Below, one piece after another: positions 22,980 to 33,799 of a stretch of 64,000 bases of DNA (positions are counted from its first letter, which is position 1; every line of letters begins with the position of its first letter). Source of the DNA: Bugulina stolonifera (lineage: Eukaryota > Bryozoa > Gymnolaemata > Cheilostomatida > Bugulidae). The position numbers were made by a program, and so were the translations under genes. Location: assembly GCA_935421135.1 (NCBI GenBank), contig OW285193.1:15734099-15798098 (forward strand), read 5' to 3'. The notes beneath the pieces are model-generated. The model had not been told where the DNA came from. It saw nothing but the letters and a program-made list of their open reading frames with translations, and searched no databases.

Positions 22980-25242
22980 CACCAAGCCGCCTCCAGTGCT
23001 ACCTGCAACAGCAGTAGTAACAAGTACAGAGGAAGCAGTTATACCTTTAGCATTCAATTATGACATGGAAGGATGATCACTGCTCATGGTCATGCTCTGC
23101 CCTCTTCCAACTGAGTATTAATACCATATGGTAAATAAGATTGATAGACAATCTCTTCTGACCATTGAAATGGATATTTGGCCATATTATGAATTATGAA
23201 CCGCAAAGCGATACAGTTAGAGGTGTTGCCAATCACCATCCCAGGTCACTGACTACCAATACTAACAGCTATCAACCATAAATCACATTTATTTTGATTG
23301 ATATTACTATTATAACAATGTCCGGATGACAATGACTAGAAAAGCCATGAGCATATATATTTCTCATGTTAACTAATTAACTAATATTGTTAGTATAACT
23401 GTCATGAGGCAATGAGTGAGCAAACACAATTTCCACGCTACCTCAACTCCTCAGGTAAATCATACAGACTACGGAGGCATAGTATGTACCTACTGCATTG
23501 ATAACAAACAGTCATAGAGACTGGGAAGGGAAAGCTGATACAGCTGAGGAGGAGCAGAGTGGGATTTGAGTTACCTCCTCAGAAAAGGGAGCTCTTTGTA
23601 GTTATTAGAAACCGATGGCAACATCGCATTGCACACATACCTACCAAAGACAAGCCAACTCCCCTTCCTGTCACTCCTTAAGGAAACCAAGGCTTAGACA
23701 GGGTTATCTAGATTCATGTTAATAAAACATTCAAATAATTGGACTTATAGGGCCTATTGTAAATATAACAATATTAATTAAGATTGTTTAACATAGACTC
23801 TTGATGATGATAATAGGGCTTAATAATTAATTTTTATATAGTCCAGACTCGATAGAATAGGAAAAATATTAGTAAATATCAGTATTTTATTAATTATATA
23901 TGAATTATCATTTAATTTAATAGAAAAGAATTATAAAATCAAAAAATAATAAATAAAATAAATATTTACTATAATTAATAATTGAAAGTGAAGCCTAGCT
24001 AACATATGTCTGCCCTGGAATCTAAATCTCAGTTTCAAAATAAAGTAGAAATAATTTTTAAAATTTCATTTTGATTTTTAATTTTAATGTATTTTTATTT
24101 TGCATAGAATATAGATTAATTAAGATTTATTTATATGTTAATGTTTACAATTTTATTACTATAATAATAATTATAAATATTAAATTAAGTTATAACTACG
24201 TATAAGTTAAGGTAAGGCAAGATTAAGAGCTGTGCAAGTGCAAGCTGCATGGGGTGGGCTAATATTATTGATGTTATGAATAAATATGGGTTTTATGTGT
24301 ATGTTGAATTCTGCAACACCGTCATATTATATTATCTTTAGTGTATGTTTACTCCAGGCTGTGCAACTTTGAGCATGGGGATAGTAATAGCCTCTTATTA
24401 TAAGTGTGATATTGCAAGCGGCGAACCTCGTATTTGACCAAATGTACAATGAACTCGGGTAGCGCAGTCTATGGCTCTATGCATACTCTTAACACAAGGT
24501 GGTACAACTCCAAAGTGTGTCGCTATTGCTATATTATACATGTACATTGTATGTGGGGAGACGTAGAGGTCATATATATTGCCTATGATCGTAACAAGAT
24601 TTCATTGATGGCTAGAGAAAATTATGGACAGCAAATAACGAGGTCTCTATCGAGACATATCGGTAAATGGCTTTAGATCACACTCTAGGGCAATATTACA
24701 AATTTTATTTTTGCTACTTTACATCAAAGGGGTATATACCCCTTTGCTTTACATAGAATTCTATGCTTCTTTTCCTTTGATAGAATCTTCTTGCTACAAA
24801 GCAGCTCAAACTTGTCATAACATAAGTAGTAAATACTTTTTTATTATGATTTTCATTGTTGCATGCTCTTAATCCTGCATGGACAGCAATGAAATTTTCT
24901 GTTATAGTAATAGTTCCTCAACTCAACTGATTCCTCAATTTGAATTTGAATTTAATATAAATATTTCATTTGACTTGGTTCTATTCTTATTCAGATTCTT
25001 CTAGCTCAAACTCTAATTATTAAATTAATTCTATTCTTTCTAATTATTCTATTTAATTGAATTTTTCTTGGATATTTTTAATAAATCTTAGTACACAACA
25101 ATTAATATAATAATAATTACATGTAGATGTTGTTTATTTGTATTAATATTAATATTACATTATATAAATATTATATATTAAATATATAATATTTATATTA
25201 AATGAGGAAAGGAAGTCCTGAAAGTGAATCCTTTCGAGCCAG
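22980..25242. other. AT-rich spacer upstream of receptor B
   Basis: Contains the presumed promoter of receptor B in its left part and very AT-rich sequence at about 23800-24200 and 24900-25200. A perfect 20-bp palindrome, aaaggggtatataccccttt, sits at about 24726-24745. No gene supported. Confidence 0.45.
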
Positions 25243-25900
25243 GTGGCTGTAAAGGATGCTGAGTCCACACAGTTAGACGTGACATCTAGTGGATCTGTAC
25301 TGGGAGTGGGAACCACATTGTTTCTTATCTACATCAACGATCCAACTGACTGTGCCACATGCAATGTTAGCCTCTATGCCATTGATACTCTCCCATATAA
25401 TATTGTCAATGATGGCAGATTCAGAGATGAAGATGACTTTCAGTGGAACATCAGCGCTCTATATTACTGGTTTGCACAAATCAAATGCCTTTTAATGCTA
25501 CAAAGAGTGAAGTTGTAGTGTTTAGTTAAAAAGAAACAGACCCTTTCTATCCTACTCATTCGGTAGTCTCAACAGGATGTAGGCCTACTAATCTTAGATT
25601 ACAGGCATTAAAAGACAGGAAAAAAAAATTATTGGCTCTCTTTTAATTAGAATCCTATTACAAGAAGACAGACACGAAACCCTATCCACTACATACGATG
25701 ATATCATTAACAGTAGATTTAAAATATCTATGACAAAAAAAAGCTGTGAAACAAGGAAAACCCACCTCAATCTGTGCTGCATCACAAATCTATCACATCA
25801 GTTTTCTACCAATGACCATATGAGATCTAAGGATATAGTTGCGACAATCCCAATCTGGAACCTAAAAATGACAAAATGCTAGAAACCTCTATGACTGCAG
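25243..25900 (+). pseudogene. Non-LTR retrotransposon reverse-transcriptase fragment
   Basis: The frame at 25243-25518 carries reverse-transcriptase motifs: SGSVLGVGTTLFLIYINDP corresponds to the PQGSVLGPLLF...YINDL block, and SLYAIDTLPYNI corresponds to the catalytic YADDT block with Asp replaced by Ile. Translation continues with frame breaks toward 25900 into the C-terminal region of a LINE polyprotein. 5'-truncated and inactive; the element family cannot be fixed. Confidence 0.75.
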
Positions 25901-26047
25901 TTTTTCCCTTATCTCACACATTATGAGATGATATATTTTTATGCCATAGGCATAATGGTGGTTTAAGAGTGTTTTAAATTCCTTGAGGTAAGAACAGTTT
26001 AATTATCAAAATGTACCTAGCTTACTTTTTCCTATGTCATGATTATA

Positions 26048-27899
26048 CGAGGCGCGATCATTAAGTTCCTGGACTGGTGGAATATAGTTCAAACTATTGC
26101 ATTTTTTATCTATTCAAAATTACCACCTTCAAAGTACATCCCTTCAGAGTCCACAAAGTGCTTCCAGCTGTTTTTTAGCGATTCCATAGATTTTTAGAAG
26201 CCTTTTTTCTTGGAGTTGTCTCATCGTTTCCACTCCGGCTGAGTAAATGGTAAAATGTCCCCAAAAATTGATGATTGTGACTTTGTTTCTGGGTTATACT
26301 CGTACAACCATGATGTATTACCTGTGACATTGCTTTGGAGAAAGTTTGGTTCAGTTTCTACAGCCTCTAGCAGATCACTGCACACTTAAGCGAGTGCTGG
26401 TGGAGATGGTTTTTTCTTCTGTCAATAATTTTGGGACAGACCTGGCGCTTACTTTCCCATAACAAGGTTTTCAGTCAGAATCTGCTGGACTGTTCAAAAT
26501 ACATGGTTAAGCTCACCAGCTACCGCTCCGATAGTCAATCTCCTGTCTGACATCACTTTTTCTTTCACAATTTCAATTTTTTTCATCGAAGTTCAAAATT
26601 TTCGGCGTTCCAGGTTTTTGGTCATTTTTAATTAACTCTCTACTTTTGTTGAACCTCTCAAGCTGCTCAGAATTTCTACTATGGCGCAGAGTATCTTCTC
26701 CTTAAACAGCGTGCAACATTTCATAGGTTTCTGTTGCAATTTGACCAAATTCCACACAAAACTTCACTGACGCTTTTTGTTTCTGAGTACTGTCCGTGTT
26801 GAAAAAATAGTGAAAAAGAAAAAACGCCTTCTGCTCAACCTCCAATTCTCACCTGTGAAGTGGGTTTGCCCTAGTGATTTTTTGTGTAGTGGTTCCCAAA
26901 GCACTGACAAAACACCAGAGTTGGGTCCAAGTCAACAAGTCAAGTCATTTCTAAAATTTTGGAGGCAAGTCAAGTCAGTGCTGCCTCAAGTCAAGTCAAG
27001 TCCAGTCAGTCATCATGCAAGTCACAAGTCAAGTCAAAGTCAAGTCAAGTCGAAATGCAAGTCAAGTGGAAGACAACTTCAAAAAATTTTACATTTTCCC
27101 AAACATCACTTTTTTCTTTTAGTAGGCATTCCAATCCATGAAAAACCTATGCCAAGGTGTAGCAGGGCATGTACATGTATGTTATGCAATCATGGTAAAG
27201 AACTAGTCTATATAAGTAGTATTATTGGCACTACGGTCAAGACTGGTCATATAGTATTGTATACTGTATATTTTAGTGGTAATACAGTGTTACATAGCAT
27301 ATAAACAGCACATGGTACAGCACAGAGTATCCTCTGGCCAGTCCTGCAATTTAACTCTAGTAATTATTTCACTGTACATTGTATTCACTACTTACACCAC
27401 ACTTATGCTACACTTACACTACTTGCACTGTGTGTACTTGTGACTATGCATTGTGTAGTCTCATGTACACACAGTCTAGATATTGCCTGAGTTGTGTATC
27501 CTCATAGCTAACCTTGATATACTCTGAGTGCTGCTAGTAGCACTGAGCTAGTAAAAATGATAAATAGGTAGGCAATTGAGACCTTTTTTCCATGTTGGCT
27601 AAACACTGTACAAAATTTTTATTTGCCAGATTGACTTGGCAGAATCCAAGTCAAAATCACACGTCATTCATGTGTCCAAGTCAAGTCAAGTCACATTGAT
27701 GCGCAAGTCAAAGTCAAGTCAAGTCAGCAAGTTGGCAAGTCCAAGTCAAGTCGACTTGTGACTTGACTTGACTTGGCAAGTCAAGTCAAATCTATGACTT
27801 GGACCCAGCTCTGCAAAACACATCCTAAAAATTGAGAACCCAAGTCCTTTATCATCTCAAGATATTGAACCAGTCCTGGTATTTAATGATCAGACCTTG
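26048..27899 (-). mobile_element. Dead mariner element, interrupted by a hAT-like insertion
   Basis: Ends CGAGGCGCGATCATTAAGTT and the complement of CAAGGTCTGATCATTAAATA, flanked by TA (26046-26047, 27900-27901). On the minus strand, broken transposase pieces are readable: near 26690-26765 KFCVEFGQIATETYEMLHA (typical mariner N-terminal region) and near 26110-26160 HFVDSEGMYFEGGNF (typical C-terminal end). Stops and frameshifts make it non-functional. The insertion at 26916-27813 splits it. Confidence 0.8.
26916..27813. mobile_element. hAT-like non-autonomous element rich in AAGTC repeats, nested in mariner
   Basis: Ends CAGAGTTGGGTCCAAGTC and the complement of CAGAGCTGGGTCCAAGTC, flanked by a perfect 8-bp duplication CAAAACAC (26908-26915 and 27814-27821). 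An 8-bp duplication and a CAGRG terminus are hAT hallmarks. Both subterminal regions consist of (CAAGT)n-like repeats in inverted orientation. The open frame at 26777-27304 is an artefact of this repeat. A second, truncated inverted copy is at about 54890-55330. Confidence 0.85.
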
Positions 27900-28373
27900 T
27901 ATCGTATGCATACATACCACTTTATGAGGATGATAATGATGAATGAACATTTTTGTTCCAACTTTCAAATTTATTTCATTTGGAATGAAATATGAATGTT
28001 AATTAGATATTTATATAAAATAGTGTAATTAGAACTAAAATGTTACCGAATTAGAATAAGAAATCAAATTAGAAAAGTTGAATAGAATCTGATGGTTATG
28101 GCGTAGGATTGTTGTAAATGTGAAGTAAACCTATTTATTAATTTTAGTCTATCACTAACACAAGAGATTTAAAATAATGGCCTCCACTTTTGGCACCAAT
28201 TTATATCACATATATCACAGGCGAGATGAGTTCCATTTCCTTGCACCTCAGAGCCCACTACACCTCTGCAGATGAGGTCTCCAGAGTTATTGAAGTCCTT
28301 CTGAAATTAACTCAGCAATGCAGGGCGGAAAGGTTGCTGAAGGGCTTTTACCCAATCAAAATTATTTGTCAAT

Positions 28374-28462
28374 AACTCACTGGCTTATACTCCTCGGCGT
28401 GACCAGCTCTTTGCAGCTTGCACTGCCAGGTGCCAGTGCTGGTCAACTCCTTGTGAGAAAGA
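28374..28462. repeat. Dispersed 89-bp repeat, copy 1
   Basis: aactcactggcttatactcc ... gccaggtgccagtgctgg ... gtgagaaag. About 90% identical by eye to 30072-30160. Lies about 120 bp upstream of the ALG3 start codon, so may fall in its promoter or 5' leader. Possibly a small SINE or MITE; weak ctcac/gtgag inverted ends. Confidence 0.7.
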
Positions 28463-28583
28463 CATACAGGGACCAAAATTAATGCTGATCTTGTGCTTGT
28501 ATATCAAATACATGTACATGTACAATTGTATATTGCATTGGATGTGTGGTAACTTAAAGGTGTGTTCCTCTTCTGACTTAGAA

Positions 28584-31500
28584 ATGGCTCCTGTGAAGAA
28601 AGGACAGAGGAAGAATGTGGTGCCCAAGTCAAATGTGGAGAAAACAGAGACCTACTGGGAAAGCTTAGTGAAATTCGGCATGGCTGCTACTTTTGATCCT
28701 AATTATGCAGTGCCAATGATGTCAGCACTACTCATCTGTGAACTTGTTCTCAATGTATTGATAGTACAGGTCGTTAATTGTAAGTAGTTACTTGTATCAC
28801 ATGTTGCCACTGTTCTCCAAGGCTTACCCCCTCAATGCTAACTACTAGCTATGTATCACCAAATTTTGGGTGTTTAGAGCTGTCTTGATTCAATTCAACA
28901 AGAAGGATTTTATAAAGGTTTTATCCCATGGTTATGTAGTTGTCACATTACTGCATTGTTGTCATGGTATGGTTATGCCGATATACCGACAAACAAGCTA
29001 CAACCAATTACCAACGACTATTGTTGTGTCGAGCAAGACAACTCCAAACTAGCGATGCATCGCAGCAGGCATGGTTAGTTGTTCTCTCTTGGATATTAGC
29101 ACCTGGTTGGTTGATTTATTACAAGTTGATTATACAGTTCTTTATTGATATTACCTTCTTGTAACTAACTCACAGTTGGCAGCCCTATTTTATCACATGG
29201 TATATTATATATTGCTCACATGGTGTATTTGTGTTATTGTAGACACTGAAATAGACTGGATAGCTTACATGCAAGAAGTTGAGGGTGTGATTAACGGCAC
29301 ATATGATTATAGCTTGTTGAAAGGAGATACAGGTCCACTAGTGTTAGTTCAGTATAAGTAATATACATGTACTGGTACATTGTGTCAGGTGCTCATTTCA
29401 GTGCAATATACGAGTGGGTAGTCTACATGTAATGGCACACTCTGACAGGTACTTTGTGTTAGTTCACATGTACCGGCACACTCTTACATGTGCTGAATTT
29501 CAGTTCAATGTAAGTAATAAACATTGTACATGTGCCTTTCTGTTGTACCCCTGTGACAGACGTCCTGCATGTATGTTTCCCTATTAGCAGCAATTGGGGA
29601 TTACTGATCGAAGCTCATCTCTGTCATATATTTGGTTACAAGAATATTATTTTATAATCCAAGTGGAAATCCAAACTTACCATTCATTGTCCCTTGCCCT
29701 ATCCAGGAGCAGCTAATGCAGTTATTTCTGCTTGCTGCATTATTCTGTAGGTATATAGGCCTATATATTTGTAGATACCCTGCTGGGTTTGTTTACATAT
29801 TCATGGCTCTGTACTACCTCACCAGCCTTGGTACTAATGTCAGACTAGCTCAGTATATCTACATAATGTTCTACCTGGTCACATTACTACTTGTATTTAA
29901 TATATACAGAAAGGTCTGCAAGGTTAGTATCATATACATGAGCATGTGTTTACATTGTATGCTATATCAAATTATCATGTGAAATATAACTATATAAATA
30001 TAGGTGTACATGAATTATTCTGTTAGACATTGTGTGCAGTGGTTTAAACATAATTTTATATCAGTGAAAAAACTCACCGGCTTATACTCCTCGGCGTGAC
30101 CAGCCCCTTGCAGTTTGCACTGCCAGGTGCCAGTGCTGGCCAACTCCCTGTGAGAAAGGCCCAGATGACATGGCCTTTTTTGGCGGGGGTAATTTTATAT
30201 CAGTGAGCATTCTTATTATTGAGGATTATTGTTCTATGTGGTAATATTTTACTGTGTGAGGATAACCATAGTATAATATAACATAGCACAATGTGGCACA
30301 TATACGCTACATTTACATGCATGTTTACAGCTTCCTCCATGGACACTAGTGTTTATGTGCTGCGTCTCTTACCGCATACACAGCATCTACATCCTCAGGC
30401 TATTCAATGACCCTATTGCTATGATACTAGTCTACGCTGCTATTAACTGTATGCTCTACGATCAGTGGTTGCTAGGCTGTGTATTCTACAGGTATGTTAG
30501 CCTGATACTTGTTATTCTAATACCCTGCAGGTTTAGTTTGCTTACGTGTATATGCATTATGACAGGTGATACCTTCATGTATCTAAAGTTAGTTGACATA
30601 AATATACAGGTACTACCTATATTCATACTGTATCAATATCTCCAGTTATATGACATGTATATAAAAATACTACATCTGCTGATATTGTATATGCTTATAA
30701 TGGTTCTCCATCATCCTACGGTTCTTTTACTATTTCCATTTTAGCTTGGGAGTCTCAGTTAAGATGAACATATTACTGTTTGCTCCTGGACTACTCGTAC
30801 TCTTACTACGTAGACACAGTGTACCTAAGACTATTTTACTGCTGTCTGTCTGCGCACTCATTCAGGTAAACCATGACATAATATAATGCACATACAGGCG
30901 GAAGGAAACGATATTCGATATATTATCACACTGTATATACGTGCACATGTACCTTACATCAGATGTTACTCTATTTTAGGTGGCACTAGGAGCTCCGTTC
31001 CTTATAGACAGCCCAATGTCTTATTTCGTTGGTGCCTTCAACCTGGGCAGACAATTCCTGTTCAAATGGACGGTTAACTGGAGGTTTCTACCGGTATGTT
31101 ACACTAGATGTACATGTAGATATATAGTTGTGATGGTAGTTTAGTTTAGTGTATTGATGACGATGGGTGCAGAAAACCAGGCGGGGATTTGCTATGCACA
31201 TTCGTGTGTGTCTTTTCATGACACGTTAATGACTCTGTTTTATTATTTTTATTTGCATTGGGAGTTCTTTTGAGATGTAATTGATGATGTGCTTAATATG
31301 GATTCTCTGCTTATTACAGCTGCATAACAATTTTACAGCTTTTACAAGATTTTGGAGTCGTTTTCACATTTTTTGCAGGAAGACATATTTACCTCAAGGT
31401 ATTTCCACATCTCACTCCTGATTGGACACTTGGGTACTCTAGCTATATTCTATAACATATCATGGAAGAGGCTCTACAACTTTGCTGATCTGTTTAAATC

Positions 31501-32784
31501 GTCTAATAGGAGGCAAGAGCCAATATCTGCTAATGGTATGCCAGTAGTTACACTGTAAAACTAGTACAACCACTTTACCAATACTGTCCACCTGGCATCA
31601 AATGTGTCACTAATTTGGAGTTGTCATCTTTAATTTGGACTAAACAATTTTAAAAATTGCAGATGTTATTCGATTTGTATACAATTACAGGCTATACCGC
31701 GGTTTCTCCAATTCGAAGGAAGGGCAGCTTCAAATTATTCTCTATGCCATGTACTTGTACCACTTGTACCACCTGTACCATGTACTCGTACCACCTGTAC
31801 CATGTACTAGTATCACCTGTAACATGTACTTGTACCACCTGTACCGTGTACTCGTACCACCTGTACCATGTACTTGTACCACCTGTACCATGTACTTGTA
31901 CCACCTATACCATGTACTTGTACCACCTGTACCATGTACTTGTACCACCTATACCATGTACTTGTACCACTTGTACCAATTGTACCACCTGTACCATGTA
32001 CTTGTACCACCTATACCATGTACTTGTACCACTTGTACCAATTGTACCACCTGTACCATGTACTTGTACCACCTATGCCATGTACTTGTACCACCTATAC
32101 CATGTACTTGTAGACATTGTGAGGACACTGTTTATATCTAACTTCATAGGAATGTGCTTTAGTAGATCCCTGCACTACCAGTTCTATGTGTGGTACTTCC
32201 ACACCTTACACTACCTTGTCTGGAGTGTTGACCTGCCTACTATATATAGGTTTGTATCATTATATAGATTGTAGTCCATTGTACTTATAATGTCTACATG
32301 TATGTCTCCAGTATAGTATGTGCAAGTGGACAGGGTATCAATCCATACAGAATAACTGTTGGTGATATAATATATTTGTGGATTTTCACAAGTTACCAGT
32401 TGGCTATCTCACAGTTCATTCACAAGGAGCTTTGGCTTGTTTAATTTTGTATTTCTCATTGTTGTCCATTTGTAAAAAGTTCTACCACCAGTTTTATTAA
32501 TTAGTCTACACTGTGATTATATATTATACATGTATATCTGTACCACTACATGTACACTGTAATGATATTGAACATAGCCTATGTTCTACATAATCTGACT
32601 CATGTGGTGTGTGGTGAATTTTTCTAGACTACTGCTACTGGGTACTATAGAACTATGCTGGAATACCTACCCATCCACCACCATCAGTAGCGGCTCTCTA
32701 CATGTCTGTCATGCTGTTATACTCTTTGGAGTTATGCTCTCAGAAGTACACCGCATATCATCAAGGTCAGACAAATCCAAATAA
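28584..32784 (+). CDS. ALG3: ALG3, dolichyl-P-Man:Man5GlcNAc2-PP-dolichol alpha-1,3-mannosyltransferase
   Basis: Exons 28584-28779, 29243-29342, 29775-29922, 30331-30491, 30745-30865, 30980-31093, 31379-31535, 32114-32249, 32628-32784; phases agree, 429 residues (human about 438). ALG3 is a polytopic ER membrane enzyme of the GT58 family that adds the first lumenal mannose to the lipid-linked N-glycan precursor using dolichyl-phosphate-mannose. Family hallmarks visible: [20 protein letters not shown] and [17 protein letters not shown] near the N terminus, [50 protein letters not shown] and [10 protein letters not shown] near the C terminus. Many hydrophobic helices. The AATAAA signal overlaps the stop codon. 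The acceptor of exon 8 lies at the end of a minisatellite. Identification is firm; exon 2's donor (CTAGT/gttagt) was set by phase. Confidence 0.95.
30072..30160. repeat. Dispersed 89-bp repeat, copy 2
   Basis: Same sequence and orientation as 28374-28462, here within intron 3 of ALG3. Substitutions between the copies are mostly C/T transitions. Confidence 0.7.
31748..32113. repeat. GTACCATGTACTTGTACCACC minisatellite in ALG3 intron 7
   Basis: About 365 bp of imperfect units built from taccatgtacttgtaccacc and shorter gtaccacttgtaccaattgt variants. Open frames on both strands of this block (up to 205 codons, repeating Tyr-Leu-Tyr-His) are repeat artefacts. The last unit ends in cttgtag, which is the 3' splice site of ALG3 exon 8. 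Confidence 0.92.
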
Positions 32785-32785
32785 A
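32780..32785 (+). terminator. Poly(A) signal overlapping ALG3 stop codon
   Basis: AATAAA at 32780-32785 includes the TAA stop (32782-32784). A second AATAAA lies at 32898-32903 and would give an ordinary short 3' untranslated region; which is used is unknown. Confidence 0.45.
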
Positions 32786-32903
32786 TGTACATAGGTGTAC
32801 ACTAATGAAGTTCGCAGTCATACAATTGATTTAAGTAGGCACATCATAATTAATTTCCCTATGCGATATAGTTGGCTATCGATTGATGATGGAATTCAAT
32901 AAA

Positions 32904-33799
32904 CATGAGAAATTAGCTTAAAAGTTTTACCACATAGCCTGAGGTTCTGTATAAACATTTAGGTTTTCAGTCTGATTTATCATAAAATGGCGTTTTTTTC
33001 TATATGCAGTATTGTCATGGTCCTGCCTTGGTGCTAATTTTTGTATGGTGTGATAAATGAATTTGTACTATACGACCATTTTAATCACATGATGTGCATC
33101 TACTTTCCCGAACTCGGATCTCATTTAGTAGACGCCCAGGCACAATGCTGTTTTACTTAGTTATTTGTAGTTTATATTATATTGTAATGTTGTAATGTAT
33201 TTTATATAACTCCACCCCATGCTTTGCCAACCTTGTAGTTTAGTGTACAATAATTATTCCAGCATCTAAATAAGGCTTTCAAAATCATCCCTCATACCTA
33301 CTCATTAAGTTAGATGCTCTCGCATTTGCTGCCACATTTTAATTTGCAATTTTATTATGTAGCAATAAATCGCTGTTCAACTTCATAGACATAATATTTA
33401 ATTATGCTATAAACTATAGTATCAAAGCAGATGTGTTCACTAAGATATGAATTTAGAAATCGCAAAATTATGGGCATCTACATACATACATACATGTACA
33501 TCTACCTACATGCTAATGTATGTAATCTCAAGTGTGACTGTTTGAATTACCTATGTAGTACACAATGCACATACATGATAGCCTAATTCACTCCTGCATA
33601 TACAAATGTATGTCTAGTAAATGTGTAGCCTAGTTACTGTACTGCATGGTTGTCCTCTCTCTGTTCATCTCTTTAGAGAAAGAAGGACAACTCTTTAACT
33701 ATATTTGAGATAGTTTGAGGAACCAAAATACAAGTGCTAATGACTTGCAAATTAAATTTCAAACGAAATATTGTTTATAAAATTATATTGCTATTTTAT
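32904..33799. other. Intergenic, no gene seen
   Basis: AT-rich sequence between ALG3 and the converging minus-strand gene. Nothing coding or structured stands out apart from short (catacata)-type runs near 33480. Confidence 0.5.

Noticed and set aside
24434..24676. 80-codon frame in the AT-rich spacer
   Set aside because: No homology recognised, no splice partners, unremarkable composition.
26777..27304. 175-codon frame with repeated Gln-Val-Lys-Ser
   Set aside because: Produced by the AAGTC arrays of the hAT-like element spanning into dead mariner sequence.
28190..28375. Possible upstream exon or small gene before ALG3
   Set aside because: A 61-codon frame with no recognisable motif; ALG3 is complete without it, and it abuts the dispersed repeat.
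31657..32274. 205-codon frame on plus and several frames on minus over the ALG3 minisatellite
   Set aside because: Periodic Tyr-Leu-Tyr-His translation in all frames is a repeat artefact; only 32114-32249 within it is real coding sequence (ALG3 exon 8).
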